DNA of 64,000 bases from JACVRW01 sp963746825 (GTDB lineage Bacteria; Actinomycetota; Thermoleophilia; Solirubrobacterales; Thermoleophilaceae). Made by a program: the position numbers and the translations under genes. Of this stretch, positions 34,260 to 42,589 are shown piece after piece. Location: contig CAVVCU010000004.1 in NCBI GenBank assembly GCA_963746825.1, positions 1 through 64,000 of the forward strand, written 5' to 3'. The notes under the pieces are model-generated. The model saw only the letters and a program-made list of their open reading frames with translations, did not search any database and had not been told where the DNA came from. Numbering within the stretch: position 1 is the first letter of the stretch; every line of letters begins with the position of its first letter.

Positions 34260-35320
34260 CCGATCGCTCCGGCGCGGGCCAGCGCGCGCCCTCGCGCACT
34301 ACCGATCGCTCCGGCGCGACCGAGCTGCGCATCGATCCGCTCTCGGGCCTGCGCGTGATCGTGGCCGGCGAGCGCGGGCGGCGGCCGGGCGCGTGGCTCG
34401 ACGTGGAACCGCGCGCGCCCATCGACCGCGAGCGCGACCCGTTCGCCGAGGGCCACGAGGACCAGACGCCGCCCGAGGTTTACGCCCTGCGCCGCAACGG
34501 CGGCGCGCCGAATACCGCCGGCTGGACCGTGCGCGTGGTGCCGAACCTGTTCCCCGCCCTGTCGCCGGGCGAGCCCGAGCCGCGGGAGGACCCGCTCGCG
34601 GGGGGCCGCGGAGAGCCGGACCTGTTCGCCTCCCAGCCCGCTCTCGGCGCCCACGAGGTGGTGATCAACGCGCCCGACCCGGTGCACTCCCTGGCCGAGG
34701 TGCCCGCTGAGCAGGTGGAGGCCGCGATGGGGGTCTGGCGCGAGCGCATGCGCGAGCACTCCGACGCCGCGTACCTGCACCTGATAGTCAACGAAGGCCG
34801 CGAGGCGGGCGCCTCGCTGCCGCACACGCACTCACAGCTGTACGCCCTCCCCTTCGTGCCCGCCGCCGTGGCTCGCGAGCGCGAGCGCTTCACCGCCTAC
34901 TCCGACCGCACCCAGGGCCGCAACCTGCTCGGAGACGTGGTGCAGGAGGAGGTGCGGCGGCGCGAGCGGATCGTGGCCATCGACGACGAGGCGGTGGCGC
35001 TCTGCCCGTTCGGCGCGCGCGTGCCCTTCCACATGCAGGTCGTTCCGCGCGCGCCGGTCGCGCGCTTCTCCGACGAGGGACCGCTCGGCGCCCGGATGCT
35101 GCACGAGGCGCTCTCCCGGCTCGGCGCCGTGCTCGACGGCCTGCCCCCGCTCAACATGTGGGTGCGCACCGCGCCGCGCGACGCGCAGAGCTTCTGCTGG
35201 CGCATCGACGTGATGCCGCGCCTGGCCCAGCTCGCCGGCCTCGAGATCGGCACCGGCGTGCACCTGAACGTGCTGGCTCCCGAGGACGCGGCCGAGCGCC
35301 TGCGCGGCGCCACCCTGTAG
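34256..35320 (+). CDS. Galactose-1-phosphate uridylyltransferase-like HIT superfamily enzyme
   Basis: This 354-residue nucleotidyltransferase has the N-terminal half with the VVPNLFPAL segment and the active-site SLPHTHSQLYALPFVP, in which histidine triad spacing H-x-H-x-Q identifies the GalT branch. The second half shows the FHMQVVPRAP repeat of the fold. It probably transfers a nucleotide to a sugar phosphate, but the exact substrate could differ from galactose-1-phosphate, since no galK or galE is nearby. The first 25 residues contain a duplicated TDRSGA, so the start at 34256 may be too early. Confidence 0.82.
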   Translation: MTDRSGAGQRAPSRTTDRSGATELRIDPLSGLRVIVAGERGRRPGAWLDVEPRAPIDRERDPFAEGHEDQTPPEVYALRRNGGAPNTAGWTVRVVPNLFPALSPGEPEPREDPLAGGRGEPDLFASQPALGAHEVVINAPDPVHSLAEVPAEQVEAAMGVWRERMREHSDAAYLHLIVNEGREAGASLPHTHSQLYALPFVPAAVARERERFTAYSDRTQGRNLLGDVVQEEVRRRERIVAIDDEAVALCPFGARVPFHMQVVPRAPVARFSDEGPLGARMLHEALSRLGAVLDGLPPLNMWVRTAPRDAQSFCWRIDVMPRLAQLAGLEIGTGVHLNVLAPEDAAERLRGATL

Positions 35321-35335
35321 CTTCTCCCGCCGTCC

Positions 35336-35926
35336 ATGCCGCCCGTTCCCCGCCAGGTCCCGATGTTCGCCGCCGAGCCTCCCCAGGAGCCGCTTCCGTA
35401 CGGCCGCTGGGGCGAGGCGCTCGGCGAGCACTTCACGGGCGCGGCGCCGGCGGGGGTCGAGCCGGAGCTGATCGCCTGGTTTCCCGACCGCACCTGGAAC
35501 GGGCGCACCTACGTGCCCGCCACGGCGCCGGCCGAGGGCGGCGAGGTGTTCGGATACGTCTCCTACACCCGCGAGCACGAGGGCGCGCAGGCCGCCGACT
35601 TCACCGCCGCGGCCGACTTCACCGAGGAGACCGCCGCGCAGAACCCCGACTGGGCGCTCGACCTCTCCGACGAGGAGATCGGCCACTGGCGCGGCCCCGA
35701 GGGACGCCAGGGGATCGTGACGCTGGTGTGGGGAGTCGCGCTCGTGCCCAACGGGGTGGCCGCCACCACAGAGCTCGGACCCACCACCACCGACCAGTGC
35801 ACGCTGGTCGACGAGCGCTTCACCCTCGTGTCACTCGACGCCTACACCGGTGACTACATCGAGGTTCGGCTCTACGGCGCGCGCGGGGCCGAGCTGGCCC
35901 GCGAATCGCTCTACGAGGACGAGTAG
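35336..35926 (+). CDS. Protein of unknown function, 196 residues
   Basis: I do not recognise this family. The protein is soluble and acidic, without signal peptide or membrane segment. It begins with a proline-rich head, has a GRWGEALGEHF motif near 23 and a repeated AADFTAAADFTEE stretch. It ends in a beta-rich region with a TTDQCTLVDERFTLVSLDAYTGDY-like pattern. It follows the GalT-like gene by 15 bases and precedes tRNA-Arg. Confidence 0.6.
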   Translation: MPPVPRQVPMFAAEPPQEPLPYGRWGEALGEHFTGAAPAGVEPELIAWFPDRTWNGRTYVPATAPAEGGEVFGYVSYTREHEGAQAADFTAAADFTEETAAQNPDWALDLSDEEIGHWRGPEGRQGIVTLVWGVALVPNGVAATTELGPTTTDQCTLVDERFTLVSLDAYTGDYIEVRLYGARGAELARESLYEDE

Positions 35927-35934
35927 TGCGCGAG

Positions 35935-35954
35935 GGTCCGGGCTGGCCCGGACC
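35935..35954 (+). terminator. Terminator-like hairpin before tRNA-Arg
   Basis: Perfect 9-base arms GGTCCGGGC and GCCCGGACC enclose a TG centre, 9 bases after the stop of the preceding gene. CTTTCCCTT follows. The flanking words resemble those of the hairpin at 59324, including a shared TAGTGCGCGAG after the stop codon. Confidence 0.6.
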
Positions 35955-35984
35955 GGAGCGAGAGGCTAGCTTTCCCTTGGCCCC

Positions 35985-36057
35985 GCCCCGGTAGCTCAGG
36001 GGATAGAGCGACCGCCTCCTAAGCGGTAGGTCGCTGGTTCGAATCCAGCCCGGGGCG
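35985..36057 (+). tRNA. tRNA-Arg (anticodon CCT)
   Basis: This is a complete 73-base cloverleaf. Acceptor arms GCCCCGG and CCGGGGC pair fully, the D arm is GCTC...GAGC, the anticodon stem is ACCGC/GCGGT with loop CTCCTAA (anticodon CCT), and the T arm is GCTGG/CCAGC around TTCGAAT. CCA is not encoded. It reads AGG arginine codons. The nudC start codon follows after only five bases. Confidence 0.97.
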
Positions 36058-36062
36058 CTCTC

Positions 36063-36935
36063 ATGCCATCACCCATCATCTTCTCCGGCGCCGAGCTCGA
36101 CCGGGCCGCCGCCCGGCGCGGCGATCCGGAGTGGATCGCCGCCCTCAAGGCCCAGCCCGACGCTCGCTCGCTCGTGCTGTCCGAGGAGGGGCTCTGGATC
36201 GACGACGGGCGCCTGGTTCTCACCCCTCCCAACGGAGACTCGGTCTTCCTGGGGCTCGACGGCCCGACTCCGCTGTTCGCGGCCGACGCCACCGGCGCCG
36301 AGCCCGGCCAGGGGAGGCCGGCGGGGCTGCGCGAGGCCGCCACCGACCTCCCCGCCGCGGAGGCGGCGCTGGGGGCGTACGCGGCCTCGCTGCTGTCGTG
36401 GCACCGGCGTCACCGTTTCTGCGCCAACTGCGGCCAGCCCACCACCGTGGCAAACGCCGGCCACCAGCGCAATTGTCCCTCGTGCGAGGCGTCGCACTTC
36501 CCGCGCACCGACCCGGTGGTGATCGTGCAGGTGACCGACGCGGCCGGCCGGCTGCTGCTCGGGCGCCAGGCGCGCTGGCCCGCGGGCCGCTTCTCGGTGC
36601 TCGCCGGGTTCGTTGAGCCGGGCGAGACGCTCGAGGAGGCGGTGGCGCGCGAGGTGCTCGAGGAATCCGGCGTCGGGGTGGGCGAGGTCACCTATTTCGC
36701 CTCCCAGCCCTGGCCGTTCCCCAGCTCGCTGATGGTCGGCTTCCTCGCGCGGGCCACCTCGGGCGACCCGGCCCCGGGCGACGAGGAGCTGTCTGAGGTT
36801 CGCTGGTTCGAGCGCTCGGAGGTGGAGACGGCGGCTCGCGGCGACGGCGTGGTGAGGCTGCCGCCGCCCTACTCGATCTCGCGGCGCCTGATCGACGCTT
36901 GGCTGGCTCAGCCGCGGTCGGGCCGCTCGGGGTAG
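36063..36935 (+). CDS. nudC: NAD(+) diphosphatase / RNA deNADding Nudix hydrolase
   Basis: NudC cleaves NADH to NMNH and AMP and can remove NAD caps from RNA. In its 290 residues the zinc ribbon is CANC...CPSC (about 120-142), and the Nudix box runs from GFVEPGETLEEAVAREVLEE near 181. The family-specific SQPWPFPSS follows. The ATG at 36063 is five bases after the tRNA-Arg 3' end with no ribosome site in the gap, so translation may be leaderless after tRNA processing. It overlaps pyrE convergently by 28 bases. Confidence 0.92.
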   Translation: MPSPIIFSGAELDRAAARRGDPEWIAALKAQPDARSLVLSEEGLWIDDGRLVLTPPNGDSVFLGLDGPTPLFAADATGAEPGQGRPAGLREAATDLPAAEAALGAYAASLLSWHRRHRFCANCGQPTTVANAGHQRNCPSCEASHFPRTDPVVIVQVTDAAGRLLLGRQARWPAGRFSVLAGFVEPGETLEEAVAREVLEESGVGVGEVTYFASQPWPFPSSLMVGFLARATSGDPAPGDEELSEVRWFERSEVETAARGDGVVRLPPPYSISRRLIDAWLAQPRSGRSG

Positions 36936-37465
36936 ACCTCGTCGATCGTCGTCAGCGGCCGGTAGGAGGCCCCTTCCGCCGCGGCCTCGATCGTCGCCGC
37001 GCCTCCGGCCAGGCGGTCGAGCACGCTGATGACTCCGGCGATCGCGAGGCCCTCCTCACGCACGCGTTCGAGAGCGTGAACCGTCGAGCCTCCGGTGGTG
37101 ACCACGTCCTCCACCACCAGGCAGCGCTCGCCGGGCTCGAGCGGCGGGCCCTCGACCCAGCGCTGCAGCCCGTGCGCCTTGCGGTCCTTGCGCACGAAGA
37201 AGGCCTTGACGGGAGCCCCGGCGGCCAGAGCCGCGCAGGCCACGGGGTCGGCGCCCATGGTCGTGCCTCCCACGGCCGTCGCGCCCACTCGCTCCGCCTC
37301 CTCCGCCACGAGCTCGCCCAGGGCGCGAAAGCCGGCCGGAAGGAGGATCGCGCGCTTGGCGTCGACGTAGTACTGCGCGGTGCGTCCGCTGGTGAGCGTC
37401 ACCTCGCCGATCACGAGGGCGTGCTCGCGCAGCTCGGCGACGAGAGTCTCGTGGGCATCGCTCAT
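36908..37465 (-). CDS. pyrE: Orotate phosphoribosyltransferase
   Basis: PyrE converts orotate and PRPP to orotidine monophosphate in pyrimidine synthesis. It has about 185 residues from the ATG at 37465. The PRPP-binding motif VVEDVVTTGGSTV is near 113-125, and the flexible-loop lysines (FVRKDRKAHG) and TSGRTAQYYVDAK are present. A longer start at 37477 is possible. No other pyr genes are nearby. Confidence 0.92.
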   Translation of the reverse strand: MSDAHETLVAELREHALVIGEVTLTSGRTAQYYVDAKRAILLPAGFRALGELVAEEAERVGATAVGGTTMGADPVACAALAAGAPVKAFFVRKDRKAHGLQRWVEGPPLEPGERCLVVEDVVTTGGSTVHALERVREEGLAIAGVISVLDRLAGGAATIEAAAEGASYRPLTTIDEVYPERPDRG

Positions 37466-37525
37466 CCGTCGGAACACTACGTGCGAGGCTCACCGTCGGC
37501 GGCCCTGCGGCCGATAGACGTGGCG

Positions 37526-37936
37526 ATGGGTTCCGTCATCCGCCTCGCTGCCGTGCTCACGTCGATCGTCGTGCTGCTCGGCTTCGCCTACTTCGCCGTC
37601 GACGAGATGGACCGCGGCTCGAAGGCCCAGCAGACCGCGCTGGGCGAGAGCACGGGCACCCCGGCGTCGCCCGAGGTGGCGGCGGTCGCCCCGACGCCGG
37701 ACGAGGAGGCCGGCCGTGAGCGCCGCAACGGCTCGGTACGCGAGCTGGTCGACGACGCCAACGATGTGCTGCTGGCGCCCTTTGCCGGGCTGCTCGATTC
37801 CGACAACGCGTGGGTCAACCGCGGCGTGCCCGCGTTGCTGGCGCTGTTGCTCTACGGCGCGGGTCTCGGCCTCCTGGCCAACATGCTGCCCAAGGAGCGC
37901 ACGCACCGCGACGATTGGCGCACGGCGGAGTTTTGA
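37526..37936 (+). CDS. Two-helix membrane protein of unknown function
   Basis: This 136-residue protein has one helix near 5-22 (VIRLAAVLTSIVVLLGFAYFAV) and another near 105-122 (PALLALLLYGAGLGLLANML), separated by an acidic, proline-containing loop of about 80 residues. No family is recognised. It starts at ATG 37526, or at GTG 37520 two codons earlier, and is divergent from pyrE. Confidence 0.6.
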   Translation: MGSVIRLAAVLTSIVVLLGFAYFAVDEMDRGSKAQQTALGESTGTPASPEVAAVAPTPDEEAGRERRNGSVRELVDDANDVLLAPFAGLLDSDNAWVNRGVPALLALLLYGAGLGLLANMLPKERTHRDDWRTAEF

Positions 37937-38019
37937 ACCATTCGTTGGACCAATTTGTAGGCGTGCGCTAGCCTGCCGCGCAGCGCAACTTCCTCGGGTC
38001 GAGGTTGTTGGTCTTTGTT

Positions 38020-38190
38020 GTCGAATCAGTAGTCAAGCGCCGAGTCCCTGCGCCGCCTGGTGCAGGGAACGGGGGAACCAAGTGGCGGCCGATCAGGTCG
38101 CCGGGGGCGAATCGCGGACCCTAACCGCGTAGCGCACTTTCCAGCGCGAGCCCGTCAGCTAACCCCGTAGGCCTGAACGGAAGGGGACCA
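38020..38190 (+). promoter_or_regulatory. c-di-AMP riboswitch (ydaO/yuaA type)
   Basis: Core words of the ydaO riboswitch appear in order: GCCGAGTCCCTGC (38038-38050) with its partner GCAGGGAAC, then GGGGGAACCA (38071-38080), GGGGCGAATC (38104-38113) and CCCGTCAGCTAACCCC (38151-38166). An AAGGGG ribosome site for the M23 peptidase gene lies at the end. In actinobacteria this element commonly precedes cell-wall hydrolase genes and turns them off when c-di-AMP is high. The 5' limit is approximate. Confidence 0.92.
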
Positions 38191-38195
38191 GCCGG

Positions 38196-39914
38196 ATGAC
38201 GAGCGCCCATCGGGACCTGTCTCAGCACGAGCTTTGGGAGCGTTCGCTCGAACGCTCTCGCTACCGCCGTTCCCTGCTCCCCGGAGCGCGGCGCTGGCAC
38301 AACCGCCGCAAGGGCATCGCGGCCGCGATGTCGGCCGCGACCATGGCGGGACCCGCGTCACCGATGGCCTTCGCCCAGTTCACCGGCAAGCCTCAGGCCG
38401 ACCTGGGAGCCGAAACCGCACCCAAGCGCGCCATCGAGGTGCGCGAGGGCGGGCTCCCACTCGAGCTCGGCAGCCAGGGCGCCCTCGTGGCCCAGGTGCA
38501 GAAGGCGCTGGACATTCCGGCCGACGGGATCTTCGGAGTCCAGACCGATCTCGCGGTGCGCCGCTACCAGATCCGCGCCGGACTCGAGGTCGACGGGGTC
38601 GTCGGACCGGCGACCTGGGCCACCCTGTTCCCGGTCGCGAGCACGGCCAGCGGCGGCGACGCCCCGCCCGCCGTGAAGGAGCGCCTGGAGCGCGAGTTGC
38701 GTGCCGCCGGCGCCCGTCTAGACGAGCGCGCCGACCGGTCGGTCGACCAGCTCTTCGGTCCGGACGACAGCAGCGCCGGCACCGGTCGGAGCGAGGACGC
38801 CGCGCCGCCCCGCGAGCAGGCACAGCCGGCCCCGGAGAGCGACTCGAGCCCGGCTCCCGCGCCCGACGCCGAGGCCGAGACTCCTCCGGCCGAGGAGCAG
38901 CCCGCGGAGCGCTCGGCGCCGGTGGACACCAGCTGCGGATCCTCCTCGCTCACCTCGCCGGTCAAGGGCACCCAGACGTCGCCCTTCGGCCCGCGCTGGG
39001 GGCGCAACCACGACGGAGTCGACATCGCCGCTCCCACGGGCACCGCGATCAGGGCCGCGGCCTGCGGGTCGGTCACGGTCGCCGGAGTCCAGGACGGCTA
39101 CGGAAACATGGTCTGCATCACCCACAGCAGCCGTTTCTCCACGTGCTACGCGCACATGTCGCGATTCGCCGTGAGCCAGGGCGCACGCGTGCGGGCCGGA
39201 CAGGTGATCGGCTACGTGGGCTGCACCGGCAGCTGCACGGGGCCCCATCTGCACTTCGAGACCCGCATCAACGGACAGGCCCAGGACCCGGCTCCCTACC
39301 TCAACGGCAGCCGGGCGGCATCGGTCGCCAGCCGCGCGACCGCCCGCTCGGGCGCCGCGGGCGGGCGTACCGCCGCGGTGATGACCGCCGGCGGCGGCGC
39401 CACCGCGGCCGGTGGCGGGTCAGGCACCCAGGCCGCCTGGAGCGGCTCGGACAGCGCGTCGGTGGCGGGCGAGTCCGTGGTGAGCAGCGGCGACGCCGGT
39501 GAGGTGGCCGCCGTGCCGACGGCGCCCGCCGAGGTGGCGGCGCCCGTGGAGCCCGCGCCCGTGCCCGTGGAGCCGGTCGCCGCCGCGCCGGTGGAACCCG
39601 CGCCGGTGCCGGTCGAGCCGGCCCCCGTGCCCGTGGAGCCCGTCGCGGCGCCGGTAGAGCCCGCACCCGTGCCCGTGGAGCCCGTCGCGGCGCCCGTGGA
39701 GCCCGTCGCGGCGCCCGTGGAGCCCGCACCCGTGCCCGTCGAGCCCGTCGCCGTACCGGTCGAGCCCGCACCCGCGCCCGTCGAGCCTGTGGCGGAGCCC
39801 GTCGCCGCCGCACCGGTGGAGCCCGCGCTCGCACCGGCCGAGCCGGTCGCCGCGCCTGCGGAGCCCGCGCCCGCGCCGGCCGAAGCAGCCGCACCCGCCG
39901 TCCCGACCCCGTAG
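38196..39914 (+). CDS. M23 family peptidoglycan endopeptidase with peptidoglycan-binding domain and VEP-repeat tail
   Basis: This 572-residue secreted cell-wall hydrolase has a long charged N-terminal region followed by an alanine-rich hydrophobic stretch (about 40-62), likely an atypical signal peptide. A peptidoglycan-binding domain follows at ~88-145 (LGSQGALVAQVQKAL, VDGVVGPATWATL), then a proline/glutamate linker and a LytM/M23 domain at ~250-370. Zinc ligands are H272 and D276 (NHDGVD) and H351/H353 (GPHLHFE). The last ~125 residues are VEPAPVP-type repeats, perhaps spanning the wall. The ATG at 38196 lies after the c-di-AMP riboswitch, which should control it. Confidence 0.9.
   Translation: MTSAHRDLSQHELWERSLERSRYRRSLLPGARRWHNRRKGIAAAMSAATMAGPASPMAFAQFTGKPQADLGAETAPKRAIEVREGGLPLELGSQGALVAQVQKALDIPADGIFGVQTDLAVRRYQIRAGLEVDGVVGPATWATLFPVASTASGGDAPPAVKERLERELRAAGARLDERADRSVDQLFGPDDSSAGTGRSEDAAPPREQAQPAPESDSSPAPAPDAEAETPPAEEQPAERSAPVDTSCGSSSLTSPVKGTQTSPFGPRWGRNHDGVDIAAPTGTAIRAAACGSVTVAGVQDGYGNMVCITHSSRFSTCYAHMSRFAVSQGARVRAGQVIGYVGCTGSCTGPHLHFETRINGQAQDPAPYLNGSRAASVASRATARSGAAGGRTAAVMTAGGGATAAGGGSGTQAAWSGSDSASVAGESVVSSGDAGEVAAVPTAPAEVAAPVEPAPVPVEPVAAAPVEPAPVPVEPAPVPVEPVAAPVEPAPVPVEPVAAPVEPVAAPVEPAPVPVEPVAVPVEPAPAPVEPVAEPVAAAPVEPALAPAEPVAAPAEPAPAPAEAAAPAVPTP
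39540..39905 (+). repeat. In-gene repeat encoding VEP(A/V)(P/A)VP units
   Basis: These are short imperfect tandem repeats of 12-18 bases coding for valine-glutamate-proline units near the end of the M23 peptidase gene. Codon wobble varies between copies, so selection acts on protein. Such tracts are prone to copy-number change and to assembly collapse. Confidence 0.85.
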
Positions 39915-39923
39915 CCAACGTGG

Positions 39924-39996
39924 GCCCGCGCTGAGCGCGGGCTTCCGGGGGAACCCCGCATGGGCCCCGTCCGAAAGGGCGGGGCCTTTGCGTTTC
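39924..39996 (+). terminator. Double hairpin terminator between convergent envelope genes
   Basis: A first hairpin (GCCCGCGC/GCGCGGGC, loop TGA, 39924-39942) is followed by a second with GGCCCCGTCC/GGGCGGGGCC around GAAA (39963-39986). A T-rich TTTGCGTTT tract follows at 39987-39995. It lies between the M23 peptidase and the convergent L,D-transpeptidase. Confidence 0.8.
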
Positions 39997-40020
39997 CGAC
40001 GGGCTGCCCCGGGCGGGGCG

Positions 40021-40962
40021 CTACTGGTAGCTGAAGATCGTGTCGCCGACGTCGATCCAGTTGAAGATCTGGATCGCGTTGGGGATCGGCACGCGCAGGC
40101 AGCCGTGGCTCGCCGGGTAGGTCGGCACCGAGGCGTAGCCGTGAATGGCGTAGCCCCGGATGAAGTAGGACGAGTAGACCATCCCCTTGGCGTTGGTGCC
40201 CGGCGTCTGAAGGTAGAACTTGTAGGTGCCGAACACGGTCGGCGTGGCCGGGGTGCCCGAGGAGGTGTGGTAGGTCCGGTAGGGCTTGCCCTTGTCGGCC
40301 AGCACCAGCACCTGGCGCGACCAGTCGAACTCCACGTGCTTGCCCGCCTTCGGGTAGCGCAGCTTGTAGGCGCCTTCGCCCCTCGCCACCATCGCGAAGA
40401 CCTGCTTGGAGGCGTAGCCGTCGCGGCCGAGGTCGTTGGCCTTGCGGAAGGCGAGCACGCCGCGCGCGGTGGCGTCGTCGTAGTAGCCGGTCACCGGCGT
40501 GGCGTACCCCTCGCGCAGCAGGCCGCGCTGCAGGAGCAGGACCTTCACGCCCTTCTCGCCGGCTCCGGCCTGCCAGTCGACGACCGAGACCTGCTGGGAC
40601 TTGGCCCGGAAGGCGCCCTGCGTGGGGCTGGCGTCGTGCTTGATGGCCAGGCGGATTCGACCCGCGTTGCCGACCTTGAACTTGAACTCGAAGCGCCCAC
40701 CCGCGCCGACCTTGCGCCGGATCTTCTTGGTGGCCTTCTTGCCCCGGATCGCGTAGAGGGTGAGCACCTCGCCCGGCACCGCGGGCTTGACCCTGCCCCG
40801 GACGACCACCTGTTGCGAGGGCGCGAAGTAGCGGGCCTTGCTGGTGGCCATGCCACCCGAGACCTTGAACTTGGCGGTCCCGGCGGGCACCTGCGCGGCG
40901 GCGGGAGCGGCGCCCAGCAGGAGCATTGCGGCGACGGTGAGGGAGAGCAGGCGTGTGTTCAT
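40021..40962 (-). CDS. L,D-transpeptidase (YkuD) with peptidoglycan-binding-like domain
   Basis: This exported enzyme makes or edits 3-3 peptidoglycan crosslinks. From the ATG at 40962 it has 313 residues with a clear signal peptide (LLSLTVAAMLLLGAAPAAA). A beta-sandwich region follows (about 30-120), then a peptidoglycan-binding-like helix region (GVKVLLLQRGLLREG...GVLAFRKAN). The C-terminal YkuD domain has the catalytic IHGY...ASHGCLRVP motif. An upstream in-frame start at 41013 would put 17 residues before the signal peptide and is less likely. Confidence 0.88.
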   Translation of the reverse strand: MNTRLLSLTVAAMLLLGAAPAAAQVPAGTAKFKVSGGMATSKARYFAPSQQVVVRGRVKPAVPGEVLTLYAIRGKKATKKIRRKVGAGGRFEFKFKVGNAGRIRLAIKHDASPTQGAFRAKSQQVSVVDWQAGAGEKGVKVLLLQRGLLREGYATPVTGYYDDATARGVLAFRKANDLGRDGYASKQVFAMVARGEGAYKLRYPKAGKHVEFDWSRQVLVLADKGKPYRTYHTSSGTPATPTVFGTYKFYLQTPGTNAKGMVYSSYFIRGYAIHGYASVPTYPASHGCLRVPIPNAIQIFNWIDVGDTIFSYQ

Positions 40963-40990
40963 TCTCAGGCTGATAATGCCACGCAATTCG

Positions 40991-41806
40991 CTAAGTGGGA
41001 GAGGGTGCCGCACGACTTAGGCGCGGCACGAGCGCGCAGGCCGCGATCATCAGCGGTCCGAACACGAGCGCCACGGCAGCGCCATCGGCCTGGGCGGCGT
41101 AGGCGATCGAGTTGTTGAGGGCGTGAAGGGCGATGCACGGATAGAGCGAGCGGGTGCGCTCGTAGACCAGGCAGAACACCACCCCCAGCACGGCCAGGGG
41201 CGGCACGATCAACAGCCCGTCCTCGCCGCCCTGGAAGTGGATCAGGCCGAACACCAGCCCGTCGATGATCGCGGCCACGGCGATCGAGAAGCGGGTGCGC
41301 AGCGCCCCGTAGAAGAAGCCGCGGAAGAAGAACTCCTCGGCGAAGGGCGCGATGCAGATGATCATGAAGCCGGCCGCCACGAGGCCGAGGCTGCTGTCCT
41401 CGGCGCCGAGGTCCTGGGCCACGGTCTGCTCGACGTCGGGCTGCAGGATCGCCGTGTACACGGCCGCGAAGACGTAAAAGGAGAAGATCCCCAGCGCCGC
41501 CCAGCCCACGGCCGGCCAGAAGGCCGTGCGGCGCAGGCCGAAGTGCCACGGCCGCGGCCGGCGCACGAAGGACGCGAACAGCAGCGCCACCGCCACCAGC
41601 GCGCCGTCGAGCAGCACGGTCCCGGTGATCGTGGCCTCGGGCGAGTCGGCGTCGATGCCGAACACCGCCCACACGATGCCCGCGCTGATCAGGCCCACCA
41701 CCGCCCCGGCGAGGAACGCCACCGGCCCGTACCACCACGGCCAGCGCGGGCGGGCGTCCTCGGGCAGCTCCGGCGGCTGAGGCGGAGGTATCAGGGCGCT
41801 CTCCAC
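40991..41806 (-). CDS. CPBP family intramembrane glutamic endopeptidase
   Basis: This membrane protease of 271 residues has about eight helices. The family motifs are in order: EEFFFRGFFYGAL (EExxxR), FGLIHFQGG (FxxxH) and ALHALNNS (HxxxN). These supply the glutamate and histidine active-site residues within the membrane. Substrates are unknown; in bacteria such proteins occur in bacteriocin immunity and prenyl-protein-like processing. It starts at GTG 41806. The start of the L,D-transpeptidase gene lies 28 bases downstream of its stop. Confidence 0.88.
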   Translation of the reverse strand: MESALIPPPQPPELPEDARPRWPWWYGPVAFLAGAVVGLISAGIVWAVFGIDADSPEATITGTVLLDGALVAVALLFASFVRRPRPWHFGLRRTAFWPAVGWAALGIFSFYVFAAVYTAILQPDVEQTVAQDLGAEDSSLGLVAAGFMIICIAPFAEEFFFRGFFYGALRTRFSIAVAAIIDGLVFGLIHFQGGEDGLLIVPPLAVLGVVFCLVYERTRSLYPCIALHALNNSIAYAAQADGAAVALVFGPLMIAACALVPRLSRAAPSPT

Positions 41807-41811
41807 GAGAG

Positions 41812-42481
41812 TCAGACTAGGGAGGGCAATTCGGCGAGCGAGCGGATCGCCACCACGCCGTCCGGCGGCGACTCGGAGCCGCGCGCCACGAGCACCGCGC
41901 GGATCCCCGCGGCGCGGGCGCCCTCCACGTCCTTGTCCACCGAGTCGCCCACGTGCACCGCGTCGGCCGCGCCGGCGTCCAGCAGCTCGAGCGCGCGGCG
42001 AAAGATGGCGCCGTCGGGCTTGGCCGCCCCGGTCTGCGCCGAGGTGACCACCCCGTCGACCAATTCGAGCAGCCCCGTGGGCTCGAGCCAGTCGGCCAGG
42101 GAGCAGTCCCAGTTGCTCACGATCGCCAGTCGCCGCCCGCCGGCGCGCACGGCACGGAGCGCCGCGGCGGCCTCCGGGTAGGCCGTGAACTCGAGCGCGG
42201 CGAGCATGGCCCGGCGTGCCGCGGCGTGATCGAGCCCCGGGAGCGCGAGCGCGTCCATCATCGTCGCCGCGCAGCGATCGCGCAGATCCGAGAGCGCCTC
42301 GCGGGTTGACCCCTCGAGGTGATGCTCGAGGTAGTAGGCGATCTCGGCGCGAAAGCCCATGAGCGGCGCGCTCTTCGGTGACCGCGAGGCCCTCCGCGGC
42401 GAGCAGCGCCCGCAGGCGCGGCGCGGGCGGCTGCAGCTCGACCAGCGTGCCCAGGGCGTCGAGGAGCACCGCCTGGGTCAT
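41812..42481 (-). pseudogene. HAD superfamily hydrolase, one frameshift
   Basis: This is a phosphatase-like HAD protein of about 222 residues after removal of one extra base in the C-run at 42356-42358. Motif I is altered at the N-terminus (LLDALGTLVEL). Motif II is AIVSNWD, motif III is the lysine of AKPDGAIF and motif IV is HVGDSVDKDVEGA. The second aspartate of motif I is alanine (DALGT instead of DxDGT), common in the dehalogenase-like subfamily. Start ATG 42481. The substrate is unknown. Confidence 0.82.
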
Positions 42482-42589
42482 GGCGCCGCGCGCCGCCTCG
42501 CCGCAGGAGCACGCCGGGGCGCGGCGAACACGGCCACGAGGAGACTTGCCTTGATTGCGCCCATCTCGCCGGGGATAGCCTCCCACGCC

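Noticed and set aside
39540..39905. CRISPR-like repeat array
   Set aside because: The repeats are short, contiguous, without spacers, and encode the VEP repeat tail of the M23 peptidase.
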